Shown here in pieces: positions 8,350 through 16,509 of a stretch of 64,000 nt of DNA. The DNA comes from Streptomyces sp. NBC_00513 (GTDB lineage Bacteria; Actinomycetota; Actinomycetes; Streptomycetales; Streptomycetaceae): positions 1-64,000 of the forward strand of contig NZ_CP107846.1 in NCBI RefSeq assembly GCF_041431415.1. The letters are read 5' to 3'. The notes below the pieces were generated by a model. It did not search any database. It was not told the DNA's origin and saw only the letters and a list, made by a program, of their open reading frames with translations. Position 1 is the first letter of the stretch, and every line of letters begins with the position of its first letter. A program made the position numbers and the translations under genes.

Positions 8350-8991
8350 TCAGGTCCGAGACGGCGTCCCGTCGGCCTCGGTCCAGTTGTCCCACGGCCA
8401 GAGTCCTCCGATCGCGTAGCGGCCGTGGGCGTCCGGCGTGACGCTCTCGACGCCGGGCTCGTCCCGGTACGTCGCGTCCCACGTGAACGTGAGCGTTCCG
8501 TCGTCCTCGAATGCAGCGCTGAGGCCGCAGTCGTCCCGGTGCAGGTCGTCGACGATGTGCCGGGCGGTCTCGCCCGTGAACAGATAGGTGTCGTAGGGGG
8601 ATCGCGTCGCCGCCACGGGTTGCCCGGGGTAGGGCCCGTAGTCCGTTCCGTCGACGGTCAGGAGCTCGACGGGCGAGGTCGAGGAGAGCGTCTCGGGCGT
8701 GGGGCCCGGCTCGACATTGCCCGGTCCGCCTCCGGTACGGAGGCCGGCTGCATCAGGCACGACCGTCACGCTGTGCGCCGGGACGGCGTAGCGGGTGCGG
8801 GCGGTTCCGCCGCCCTCTCGCGGGCGGGAGGAGCGAAGGACGTCAACAGTGATCCGGCCGGTTGGGGTAAGGCGCTGGACGACGCCTTCGGCCATCTCTG
8901 TCGAGTGGGCGCTGCGTCCCCACTTCCGGGGGAAGAGGACGTGAGACCCGCGGATGATCGGGGTTCCTCTCCAGTCGAGCATCCAGGCCAT
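8350..8991 (-). CDS. Orphan plasmid protein
   Basis: A 213-residue protein that begins MAWMLDWRGTPIIRGSHVL with a short beta-rich N-terminal domain (GVVQRLTPTGRITVDVL; RYAVPAHSVTVVPD), then a Gly/Pro linker, then a second domain (TVDGTDYGPYPGQPV; GRYAIGGLWPWDNWTEAD). GGGAGG sits seven bases before the ATG at 8991, which rejects a much longer frame that reads antisense through the clamp gene. It is downstream of the clamp-like gene, separated by two hairpins. No family recognised. Confidence 0.75.
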   Translation of the reverse strand: MAWMLDWRGTPIIRGSHVLFPRKWGRSAHSTEMAEGVVQRLTPTGRITVDVLRSSRPREGGGTARTRYAVPAHSVTVVPDAAGLRTGGGPGNVEPGPTPETLSSTSPVELLTVDGTDYGPYPGQPVAATRSPYDTYLFTGETARHIVDDLHRDDCGLSAAFEDDGTLTFTWDATYRDEPGVESVTPDAHGRYAIGGLWPWDNWTEADGTPSRT

Positions 8992-9023
8992 TGGGGTACC
9001 TCCCGTGTGGTGTGTCTTCGGAC

Positions 9024-9048
9024 CCGGCGGGGTGCCACTCCCCGCCGG
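9024..9048 (-). terminator. Hairpin before the 8991 gene
   Basis: CCGGCGGGG pairs with CCCCGCCGG around TGCCACT. It lies between the clamp-like gene and the next leftward gene, so it may limit read-through. Confidence 0.55.
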
Positions 9049-9060
9049 AGGGGGTGCGGG

Positions 9061-9088
9061 GGGGGTGGGTCCCGTTGGCCCCACCCCC
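9061..9088 (-). terminator. Terminator of the clamp-like gene
   Basis: GGGGGTGGG (9061-9069) pairs perfectly with CCCACCCCC (9080-9088), ten bases past the clamp-like gene's stop codon. Confidence 0.65.
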
Positions 9089-9098
9089 ACAGGTTTGT

Positions 9099-10400
9099 TC
9101 AGACCAGTCGGACGTGCATCAACAGGTGCTTGTAGTCCTGGCCGGTCATCTCGGGGCCCTCGGTGAAGAGCCCGGGCTTGCTGAGATGCCCGTCCTTCAT
9201 CGGGCCCAAATGCAGCGTGACGGTGTCGCCGGTGAACGCGTTGAGCGTGTCGAGCAGGAAGGAGGGGTTGAACGCTGCGAGGCCGCCGTTCAGGTTCTCG
9301 CCAATGCCGCCGGTGACGGTCATCGGGAGGGGCATGCCCTTGGCTCGGGCCGCGTCTTCGGCCAGGACCGGGGCGAGCGTGAGGTTTCCGCCGGCGTCCC
9401 AGGAGAACACCACGGGGGCGTTCTTGAGCCCCTTCGCGGTCAGGATCGCCTGGCACTTCTTCGTCGCCCGTACGGTCGTGGCGCGGTCCAGCCGGACGGC
9501 CGTTTCGGACGTCTCGGGAAACAGCTTCGCGTACTTGGGGAAGCTGGCGTCCATCGAGCGGATGGTGATGGTGGCTGCGCCCAGAGACAGCGTGGCACGC
9601 GGGACGGGGCGGTCGGCTGTGACGTCCCCGGCGGCGCGGGTGTCTTCGAGGATGCCGATCCCCACAGGCCCGTCGTGGGACTTCAGGCACTTGGCCAGGG
9701 CGGAAAGGGTGGCGGCCGGGATGAGCCCGTTCAGCGGCTTCGCCGGCGGCTGCGCGGTGGCGGTGACGGGGACTTCCGCGACGGCGAAGCGGTAGCGGTC
9801 CGTGGTGGCCATAGTGAGCGTGCCGCCGTCCAGCGTGATCTGGATGCCGGTGAGCGCTGGCAGCGTGTCGTCGCGGCCCGCTGCGGGCAGGACTCGGTTC
9901 AGCTGGCGAAGGAAGACCTGCGCGTCCATGGTGGCCATGGCGGGCACGGCATCCAGCGGGCGCGCGTACTCGTGGACGTCGTACGTGGTGACGGGCACCG
10001 TGAGGTGCTCGGTGGCCAGTAGATCTCCGGCCAGCGACACGCGGGTCCGGGCCGCGACCGCCTTGGTCTCCCCGGCGACCATGGCCGTGAGCGTCCTTTT
10101 CAGCTCCGTGAAGTCGACCAGCGAGGAGCCCGTCTCAGGCGGTGTCGCCGCCGGAACCGTGACCGACACGGCGATGTCGAAGTCGTAGGCGCTGAAGACG
10201 ATCCGGTCCCGGCCGGTCTCGATCAGCACACCGCGCTGCGCGGGCGGCTGCGCCTTCGGCGCAATTCCGAATTCTGCGAAATTCAGGGCTCCAATGATTT
10301 CCGCGTGAGTTCCGGCGAAGTGGGCCGTCGGCTTTACGGGCTGCTTTTCCTCCTTCTTCGCGGTGTCGGAGGTAGCGACCTGCGTGTTGGACGTGGTCAT
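9099..10400 (-). CDS. dnaN: DNA polymerase III beta sliding-clamp paralogue
   Basis: A 433-residue homologue of the replicative sliding clamp. The diagnostic block TLPALTGIQITLDGGTL then TMATTDRYRFAVAEVPV (about 185-220) matches the second clamp domain of DnaN, SFPKYAKLFP matches the domain 2-3 junction, and the C-terminus YKHLLMHVRLV matches the usual YLLMPVRL ending that lines the peptide-binding pocket. It is longer than chromosomal DnaN (about 370) because of a Lys/Thr-rich N-terminal extension (about 35 residues) and insertions. The ATG at 10400 follows GGGGAG; promoter copy C lies just upstream. A plasmid clamp could load host polymerase or repair enzymes onto plasmid DNA. Function is inferred from family only. 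Confidence 0.85.
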   Translation of the reverse strand: MTTSNTQVATSDTAKKEEKQPVKPTAHFAGTHAEIIGALNFAEFGIAPKAQPPAQRGVLIETGRDRIVFSAYDFDIAVSVTVPAATPPETGSSLVDFTELKRTLTAMVAGETKAVAARTRVSLAGDLLATEHLTVPVTTYDVHEYARPLDAVPAMATMDAQVFLRQLNRVLPAAGRDDTLPALTGIQITLDGGTLTMATTDRYRFAVAEVPVTATAQPPAKPLNGLIPAATLSALAKCLKSHDGPVGIGILEDTRAAGDVTADRPVPRATLSLGAATITIRSMDASFPKYAKLFPETSETAVRLDRATTVRATKKCQAILTAKGLKNAPVVFSWDAGGNLTLAPVLAEDAARAKGMPLPMTVTGGIGENLNGGLAAFNPSFLLDTLNAFTGDTVTLHLGPMKDGHLSKPGLFTEGPEMTGQDYKHLLMHVRLV

Positions 10401-10440
10401 AGCTCTCCCTGGGGAGTGAGATACGGATTCGGCTTGTTGA

Positions 10441-10489
10441 CCGACTGCCACCGTCGACCAACAAGACAACTATACCACTCGTGAATCAC
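10441..10489 (-). promoter_or_regulatory. Conserved promoter-leader block, copy C
   Basis: Minus strand: GTGAT, then TGGTATAGTT with TATAGT at 10469-10474, then a leader ending in TCGACGGTGGCAGTCGG. It differs from copies A and B mostly between the -35-like GTGAT and the -10. It drives the clamp-like gene. Between here and 10739 I see no gene. Confidence 0.75.
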
Positions 10490-10739
10490 TATCGGGGCTG
10501 ATCGGACCCCATTCTTTGCCCCAAACCGCCCCGGAGACCGGCCTGTCAGCGGCGGGACCGCAGCGCGCGCCCTGGGGTGCACTCGTCGCCGAGATCGGCA
10601 CTGCTGCACCGTGCGGCCGCACGGCCCGGCGACGCGGAGACCCGGACGCGGGCCGGCTCAACGGTGATGGTGTGGCATTGCGGCGTTGGGGGCCATCCGC
10701 GTGTCCGTGGGCCGCAGCACGTCCTCGGGCCGGCCGAAG

Positions 10740-10751
10740 GGTACATGTACC
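10740..10751 (+). promoter_or_regulatory. Perfect 12-bp palindrome before the TOPRIM gene
   Basis: GGTACATGTACC is a perfect palindrome ending three bases before the GTG start of the next gene, where a bound protein would block translation or early elongation. It may be an operator; its position overlapping the ribosome-binding region is notable. Confidence 0.4.
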
Positions 10752-10754
10752 GGT

Positions 10755-11612
10755 GTGACTCGACTCCAGTGGCCGCGGATCGTGGCCCGTGCCGCCGACA
10801 TCGTCACCGGCTACGACGAGGTCGGCGGCTGCACTCTCCGCCAGGCGTACTACCGACTCGTCGTCGAAGGGCTGATCCCGCACACCGCGCCCGCGTACCG
10901 GCGCCTGTCCGCCCGCCTCGCCCAGGCTCGCCGCGAGGAGCGGTTCCCCGACCTCATCGACCCGCTGCGCGAGGTGCACGTACCACCGGCGTGGCCGGAC
11001 GCCGGCGCCTTCCTCCGGGCGGCTCCCGACTGGTTCGCCCTGGATCGGACCGCAGGCCAGGCGACCGCCCTCTACCTGGCCTGCGAGAAGGACACCTTGA
11101 GGGCCCAGCTGCGGGGCTGGCTGGAGCGCCCGGGCATCCCCGTGCTGGTCGTCCGCGGCTTCGGCAGCCAGAGCTACGTCCAGGTCGTACGCGAGCGCAC
11201 GGCCCGGGACGAGCGGCCGGCCGTGCTGCTCTACGTCGGGGACTTCGACGCCTCGGGAGCCGACATCGAGCGGGATTGGGTGGCCCGCACGGCCTGCTGG
11301 AGCCACGTGGAACGCGTCCTGCTGACGCACGACCAGGTCCGCGACTACGAGCTGCCCGCAGCCGCGGGGAAGGCAGGAGACCCTCGGTGGGCGGGTTTCG
11401 CCCAACGGTATGGACTCGACGTCGACCAACCCGTGCAGTGGGAGGTCGAGGCGCTCGATCCCGCGGAGCTCCAGCGCCTGGTCCTCGCCGCCGTCGCTCC
11501 CTATGTCGATCAGTCCGTGCTCGACGCCCGCATCGCGCAGGAGGAACGCCAACGAGGCCGGCTCCGGGCGTTCACCGAGACGTGGCCCGCCAGGCGTCCC
11601 GACGGTGGCTGA
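10755..11612 (+). CDS. TOPRIM / topoisomerase VI-A-like protein
   Basis: A 285-residue protein. An N-terminal winged-helix-like part (RIVARAADIVTGY; LRQAYYRLVVEGLIP) is followed by a TOPRIM-like fold: ATALYLACEKD (strand with the acidic E-K), VLVVRGFGSQSYVQVV, then VLLYVGDFDASGADIERDW, in which D-F-D is the paired acidic metal-binding motif. This architecture resembles the Spo11/TopVI-A TOPRIM domain. No catalytic Tyr motif was identified. GTG at 10755 was chosen because the conserved helix begins within 12 residues; its ribosome site is weak. Role in DNA breakage or processing is plausible but unproven. Confidence 0.75.
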   Translation: MTRLQWPRIVARAADIVTGYDEVGGCTLRQAYYRLVVEGLIPHTAPAYRRLSARLAQARREERFPDLIDPLREVHVPPAWPDAGAFLRAAPDWFALDRTAGQATALYLACEKDTLRAQLRGWLERPGIPVLVVRGFGSQSYVQVVRERTARDERPAVLLYVGDFDASGADIERDWVARTACWSHVERVLLTHDQVRDYELPAAAGKAGDPRWAGFAQRYGLDVDQPVQWEVEALDPAELQRLVLAAVAPYVDQSVLDARIAQEERQRGRLRAFTETWPARRPDGG

Positions 11613-11675
11613 CCGCACCCCTGAAGCGGGACTATCCGGGCCTCAACTCGCCAACGCCGTGCGCGTTCCTGAAAA

Positions 11676-11843
11676 ATGGCGTCCATGAGGAACCCCAAGG
11701 CGTTCAGGGAAGCGGTCGCCGAGACTCTGGCCCAGTTGGCCCACCGAGGGGTGACCGTCCGGTCGGGCACGGTCGCCGACACCATCGAGCGGAACATCCG
11801 CGCCGTCGCCACCCAGCTCGGAATCCAGGAACGCTCCGCCTGA
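11676..11843 (+). pseudogene. Upstream half of a gene split by an in-frame TGA
   Basis: From ATG 11676 (or ATG 11685) the frame encodes about 52-55 residues (MRNPKAFREAVAETLAQLAH; then TVADTIERNIRAVATQLGIQ) and hits TGA at 11841-11843. The same frame stays open straight after the stop as RYFDPAGLAASIAQQRQTAE and continues into the accepted frame 11940-12242. Uninterrupted coding character on both sides suggests one gene of about 188 codons carrying a nonsense TGA, followed by C, the context most prone to read-through. A simple pseudogene is the safer reading. Confidence 0.55.
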
Positions 11844-11939
11844 CGGTACTTCGACCCGGCCGGCCTCGCGGCCAGCATCGCCCAGCAGCGGCAGACGGCC
11901 GAGGCCGACAGCACGCCCGGAGATGTCGGGCGCGCGCCG

Positions 11940-12242
11940 ATGCCGCCGATCGACAACCCGGAACTGGCCCTCATCCTCGGGAGCGTGCCTGACGCCCTGG
12001 AGGAAAGCGGCGGCGACCTGTACAACGTCATCGTCAACGTCGCCGTCAACGCCTGGATGGCCGGCCACATCCACGGCGAGGACGGCTGCACCGGCTGCCA
12101 GGACAAGCGGCCCACCGGCACCGACTGGCAAGCCCGGATGGACACCGTCACCGCGATGCAACCCGACATCACCAAGTGGTTCAACCGCGAGGTCTGGACG
12201 GCCGCCCTCAACGACACCGGCTACGGTGTCGCCCGAACCTGA
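11940..12242 (+). CDS. Downstream half or separate 100-residue orphan protein
   Basis: A 100-residue frame starting at ATG 11940 (MPPIDNPELALILGSVPDAL), with NVIVNVAVNAWMAGHIHGE, then a CTGC pair and DTVTAMQPDITKWF. The C-x-x-C with the preceding H-x-H could bind zinc. No ribosome site precedes the ATG and the frame is open upstream to the TGA at 11841, so this is probably the C-terminal part of the interrupted gene. It could still be translated by internal initiation. Family unknown. Confidence 0.5.
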   Translation: MPPIDNPELALILGSVPDALEESGGDLYNVIVNVAVNAWMAGHIHGEDGCTGCQDKRPTGTDWQARMDTVTAMQPDITKWFNREVWTAALNDTGYGVART

Positions 12243-12281
12243 CCCGCCGCCCTCCTGGTCATCCACGCGCCGGAGAGACGG

Positions 12282-13778
12282 TCAGCGTGCACGTGGTGGG
12301 GTCATGCGGGCTTGCAGGAGGGTGGCGCGGCTGAGTTCGGCGCCCTCGTCGTGGTTCTCGTTGAAGAGGTCGATCAGGCCCTTGGGGGCTTTCCAGTGCT
12401 CGTCCAGATGGAGGGTGGTGTCGAGCCGGTCCAGGAGTTGGTTGACGACGGAGGCGGCCTCGCTGGGGCGATCTCCCCAGCCGTCTCCCCACCACAGGTG
12501 CTCTGTCGGTGCGCACGGGGCGGGATGGGTGTGGCCGTCGCTGGTGACCACCCACACCGTGTGGTGCAAGACGATCTTGGTGAGTTCGGCCCCGCCGGGT
12601 AGGGACAACGGGGCGTAGAACCGCAAGACGGGCGTGCCGTCTTCGGCGGTGGTACGGAGTACGGGCATGTCGGTCAGCGGGTCGATGAGGAAGGCCTCGG
12701 CTTTCGCTCCGCTGGCGAGTACCGCGTGGGCGGCGGTGGGGTCGCACATCGTCAGACGTTGGGTCCACCGGGAACTTACAGTGCCCGGTGTTACCGGAAC
12801 GTCTGTGACGGCGCCGAAGGGCAGCAGGTCTGGTTCACGGCCGAGGGCGATCTCAAGGGCCGCGACGGCGTCGGAGTCCGTGCGCAGGGCGACCTTCTGC
12901 CACCCGGGACGCATGAGTTCCCGGTCTTCCACTACGGGCAGCGGGTGGCGTCGGGTATCGGGCACCGCGCCTGCAACGACCTGGTTGGGGGTCTCCCCGT
13001 AGCCCTCCTTGCAGAAGATCCGCACTTCGAGAGCCGCGTGCTGGGTTCGCTCGTTCCGGATGGTGTTGGCCATGTCCGTCGCGGCCGCCCGCGAGGTCAC
13101 GTCGAGATTTGGGTTGGCTGCGGTCCGACGGAGGATTCGCTCGTCGTCGTTGGCCAGTACCTCGACTTCTGTCGGCGCGGCGCCGGGCCTCCACTCCCGA
13201 ATCAGCGTGGATTGGCGCAGCAGGCCGGGCCACCAGGGAAGTACCTGACCGACGAGTTCCCCGACGTCACCCCAACTCGCCTCGTATTCGATCGCCGGGT
13301 GCGCGGTGTCCGCGGCGACCAGGGCAGGCCCGCGGAATCCGACGTCGCCGAACAGCGCGCAGACCGTGGCGATGCCGTCCTTGTTGCCACTGCGGGCGAG
13401 GGCGCTGGCGGCTTCGGTAGCGGCCTCGTGTTCGGTGCTGTGCAGGATGCGGATGGTGCCGAGGCCGGTGTCCCAGTCCATGGCGGGTCCGTGGGGTGTG
13501 TCCCTGTATCCGGCCCATCGACCCGGTGCCGGCTCCTGTGGCAGTGGGCGCAGCAGGAGGGCGCCGCGGTGCGCGAACTCATCGGTCGCGGCGGCCCACG
13601 AATAGACCTGGGTGCCGGCCCACACTTCCTCGGAGTCCTGGTTGACCGGGCGGCGCGCCTTCTGGTCGGGTTTCGGAAACTTTTCGTACTTCCGAGCCAG
13701 TCGCCACATGCCGAACGCGTTCACGCCCAGCATGCGCTGCACTTCGAGCTTGGTCAGATAGATGCTGCTCACGGCCAT
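12282..13778 (-). CDS. Large orphan with N-terminal helix-turn-helix
   Basis: A 498-residue protein. Residues 6-50 (IYLTKLEVQRMLGVNAFGMW, then FPKPD and an SEEVWAGTQVYSWA tail) form an AlpA/excisionase-like DNA-binding motif ending in the typical V-x-x-W. The remaining 440 residues are a large mixed domain with Trp-rich stretches (ASWGDVGELVGQVLPWWPG) and a C-terminal helical part (VVNQLLDRLDTTLHLDEHW). GAGGAG nine bases upstream supports ATG 13778. The N-terminal layout parallels the 6328-7737 protein, so both may belong to a plasmid DNA-binding group. Convergent with the upstream orphan; a strong promoter was not identified. Confidence 0.75.
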   Translation of the reverse strand: MAVSSIYLTKLEVQRMLGVNAFGMWRLARKYEKFPKPDQKARRPVNQDSEEVWAGTQVYSWAAATDEFAHRGALLLRPLPQEPAPGRWAGYRDTPHGPAMDWDTGLGTIRILHSTEHEAATEAASALARSGNKDGIATVCALFGDVGFRGPALVAADTAHPAIEYEASWGDVGELVGQVLPWWPGLLRQSTLIREWRPGAAPTEVEVLANDDERILRRTAANPNLDVTSRAAATDMANTIRNERTQHAALEVRIFCKEGYGETPNQVVAGAVPDTRRHPLPVVEDRELMRPGWQKVALRTDSDAVAALEIALGREPDLLPFGAVTDVPVTPGTVSSRWTQRLTMCDPTAAHAVLASGAKAEAFLIDPLTDMPVLRTTAEDGTPVLRFYAPLSLPGGAELTKIVLHHTVWVVTSDGHTHPAPCAPTEHLWWGDGWGDRPSEAASVVNQLLDRLDTTLHLDEHWKAPKGLIDLFNENHDEGAELSRATLLQARMTPPRAR

Positions 13779-14078
13779 GCCGCTGCTCCTCACCGTTCCG
13801 CGCGAGCCGTGATGGCTCCCGGCCGATCATGAGGCGCCCTGGAGGCCTCTATGGCCAGTTCTGCAGCTCCTGCCCTGTTCTCCACCCGCTTTGGCCGAGA
13901 AGCAACCAGCCCAAAAGGAACCCTGTGTCGGCGGTAGCGGGCGCGGCTGTCCAGATACGGGCACGCGGTTCCCCGGCGCCTGGCCGGGGGGTCGCCGGGC
14001 ATTTTCCAATGACCGCCCGCATCGGGCATGCACGGCATACCGTGCTGTCCCAGTGCGGGACTGTCGGGGAGGGCAAGC
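13779..14078. other. Divergent intergenic region
   Basis: About 300 bases between the divergent genes starting at 13778 (-) and 14079 (+). The ribosome sites GAGGAG (minus) and GGGGAGGG (plus) are clear; I cannot identify -10/-35 pairs with confidence. Confidence 0.5.
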
Positions 14079-15716
14079 ATGGCGGTGAACAAGTCGGAGT
14101 ACCGGATGTGGGTTCAACTGGCTCAACGGGAGGATCTGCCGCAGGCCGCGTTCGAGGCGGTGGTGGAGGGGTTGGTGCCCGGCCCCGAGGGCTTCGATCC
14201 CGGTTGGCAGGAGACGGAGTTCACTCGGGCCCTGCCGGCCTTGTTCCGCAGGGTTGAGGAGCAGGGCCTTCGAGACCGGTTGATCGCACAGTCGCGCAGT
14301 GAGATCCCCAAGCTGGTTCGCCAGGGCCTGGTGGGCGGGCGCGACGTCACCGCGGTACGTCGCCACCATGCGGTCGAAGCCGAGCTGGTGGCGGCTCTCG
14401 CTCGACACGACCGGCATCGTGACGTGGTCACCGAACTCGTGGAGGGCGCCGATGTCCAGGAACTCATGGGGATCCTGCTGGCCGCCGGGAGCCCCCACCC
14501 GGAGGAGTCCTACGAGCTGCCGTCGGTGCCCGGCTTCCTGTTCGACGCGATCCTGCTGCGCGCGCTGACCTGTTTCACCGCCCAACTGGAGGGCTTCGTC
14601 ATCGATCGCACGCGGGAGACGGCTAACCGGTACGGGGGACCCGCACGATGGCCCGCCTACGGGATCCTCGCTCTGATCCTGGAAAGGTGTCCGGAGCGCT
14701 GGCCTGACCTGGTGAAGGACCCCAAGCACGGCACGACCGTCCAGCACACCCTTCTGGATCATGTGGACACCGCGAAGCTCACCGATGACGTCCTCGCCGC
14801 GTGCGGGGCGGCCGTGCCCCTGAGCGAGTGGGCAGACCTGGCCAAGCCGCAGTCCAGCCAGCGCACACGGCTGCGGCACATCAGCGACCGCGTCCACAGG
14901 CATCCTCGGCTGCGAGAGATCGCCGCGGAACACCTCCACGCGGCGAGCGCCGAATGTCTGGGGCGCGGCCGGCTCCTGCACGCGACTTCACTGCGGCGCC
15001 TTCATGACCATGAAGTGACCTCCCTGGCCCACGCCCTGGCGCTCACCAGCGCCAGCGGCAAGGACCTCGCCAAGGTCTGGGCGGCCGTCATCGGGCTGGC
15101 CGAGCCGACCGCGGTTGAAAGGCGCTCGGCCTTTGACGGGGATGAACCAGTACCCCCGAGGCGGTTGCTCAACAACGACCACCGCATCAGCGCCCTCGCC
15201 GCCCTCGCCGGAAACCCTCACCTTGATCGCCGGCTGGCCCTTGAGGTACTGGAGGAGCTCCACTCCGTCGAGGTGCGATGGCTCGTCGCCGACGCCGACG
15301 TTCCGGCCTGGCTCAAGGAGGCGGCAGCCAGCCACGCGGCGACCATCAGCCCGGAGAAGGCCGACCCGGTGCCCCGACTCCTGAGCGACGAGGAACTCGA
15401 CGGTCACGACGACCCCGCTGCGGTCATGCAGACCTGGCTCGACGCAGTGAAGGACCACCGCGGGGCGTTCTTCGACCAGGTCGAATACACGGTCATCAAC
15501 TCCCGGCACCGCACAGACGACCTGGTGGCGCAGATCCGTGCCCGCATCGTTCTCAGCGACTACGAGCATGCCCTGGCGGCAGAAGCCTTCTTCAAGCTGT
15601 GCGGCGACAACACACAGAGGTGGAACGTCGTGACCAGGATCCTGACGCGCGAGCAACGTGACTTCGATGAGACGTTCGGCGAGTTCCTCGAACGACTCGA
15701 AGCAGCGTTCGAGTGA
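14079..15716 (+). CDS. 545-residue helical orphan protein
   Basis: Begins MAVNKSEYRMWVQLAQREDL with a clean GGGGAGGG ribosome site. The sequence is almost wholly alpha-helical with many short Leu/Ala/Glu helices (FEAVVEGLVPGPEGFD; HDRHRDVVTELVEGADVQEL; HRISALAALAGNPHLDRRLA), suggesting a HEAT/TPR-like solenoid. No catalytic motif was seen. It is convergent with the truncated lexA paralogue and sits beside the SMC-type defence operon, so a conflict-related role is possible but unsupported. Codon use is like its neighbours. Confidence 0.8.
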   Translation: MAVNKSEYRMWVQLAQREDLPQAAFEAVVEGLVPGPEGFDPGWQETEFTRALPALFRRVEEQGLRDRLIAQSRSEIPKLVRQGLVGGRDVTAVRRHHAVEAELVAALARHDRHRDVVTELVEGADVQELMGILLAAGSPHPEESYELPSVPGFLFDAILLRALTCFTAQLEGFVIDRTRETANRYGGPARWPAYGILALILERCPERWPDLVKDPKHGTTVQHTLLDHVDTAKLTDDVLAACGAAVPLSEWADLAKPQSSQRTRLRHISDRVHRHPRLREIAAEHLHAASAECLGRGRLLHATSLRRLHDHEVTSLAHALALTSASGKDLAKVWAAVIGLAEPTAVERRSAFDGDEPVPPRRLLNNDHRISALAALAGNPHLDRRLALEVLEELHSVEVRWLVADADVPAWLKEAAASHAATISPEKADPVPRLLSDEELDGHDDPAAVMQTWLDAVKDHRGAFFDQVEYTVINSRHRTDDLVAQIRARIVLSDYEHALAAEAFFKLCGDNTQRWNVVTRILTREQRDFDETFGEFLERLEAAFE

Positions 15717-15754
15717 GGTAGACGGTGACGCGGATCCCACGGTCCTCACATTCT

Positions 15755-16321
15755 TCAACGCAACACCTGACTGCGGTCCGTGTCTGTCAGGCACGGACCG
15801 CACGCGAACTGTCGACTTGAGGCGTCGGGTGGCCGTGCCGCGTCCGCCAGCCCGCAGACGGCGGCGTCGATCATGCTGTCGCCGACGACCTTCAGCGCGA
15901 ACAGTTCGCCCTCGCCGACGAGGTGCCGCGGCAGCGGCAGGACATCTTCGACGACTTCATCGGCGAGGATCGGCGCGCCAGCGGCGATGCGGCCGACGAG
16001 CGGAACCTGGACGGCCTCCGGAACCGTGCCGAACTGGTCGCTGGCTCGGCTGCGCCGGACGCGGTAGGCACGGGGGCGGTGCGGGTCCCGGTAGAGCGCG
16101 CCCTTCTTTTCCAACACCATGAGCTGATGCGCGACGGAGGAGGTGCTCCGGAGGTGGACGCCTTCGCCAATCTCCCTCATCGAGGGCGGATAGCCCTTGC
16201 GGGCGACGGTCCGCTCAATGAAGGCGACGATGGCGGCCTGGCGGGTGGTGAGTCCGTCCGGGCCCGGGCTGGTGACACCGGGCGGACGCCCAGGGCGGGC
16301 TTCGGATTCGGCGACGTGCAT
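15755..16321 (-). pseudogene. lexA: LexA-family repressor truncated in its protease domain
   Basis: Residues 20-80 give the LexA winged helix ([54 protein letters not shown]). A cleavage-site region ([15 protein letters not shown]; Ala-Gly pair) and the catalytic-serine motif [12 protein letters not shown] follow. Normal LexA then continues with GDWVVVR and a VKTFKR-like strand bearing the catalytic lysine. Here the frame departs into unrelated sequence ([13 protein letters not shown]) and stops, so the lysine and the dimerisation strands are missing. ATG 16321 is preceded by GGGGGGAG. The product could bind operators but should not self-cleave, or it is a broken gene. Its tail overlaps the hairpin 15772-15802. 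Confidence 0.8.
15772..15802. terminator. Hairpin between convergent genes
   Basis: TGCGGTCCGTG (15772-15782) pairs perfectly with CACGGACCGCA (15792-15802). It lies past the + gene stop at 15716 and inside the garbled 3' tail of the lexA paralogue, consistent with the lexA reading frame having run into a pre-existing terminator after truncation. Confidence 0.7.
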
Positions 16322-16509
16322 GTGGTGCTCCCCCCTGAAGGGATCTTGCGTGCAGGGACAGCAACCCGCATCCCACCTGGCACGGAACACCTTTTCGATA
16401 ACAGGGCGTGCCGATCTGACGGCTGGTGGTGAGAAAAGCCAGCCGGACGGTGCCCCCGCCGGGGCGCGCGTGTGCCCTGTGTGGCTGCGCAACCGGCTTG
16501 GCTTGGTTG

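Noticed and set aside
8992..9690. N-terminal extension of the 8350-8991 gene
   Set aside because: It runs antisense-like through the clamp gene's 3' half; the GGGAGG site fixes the start at 8991.
16322..16509. SOS box upstream of the truncated lexA gene
   Set aside because: GAAC occurs near 16382 but the second half is not GTTC at the right spacing, so I do not call an operator.
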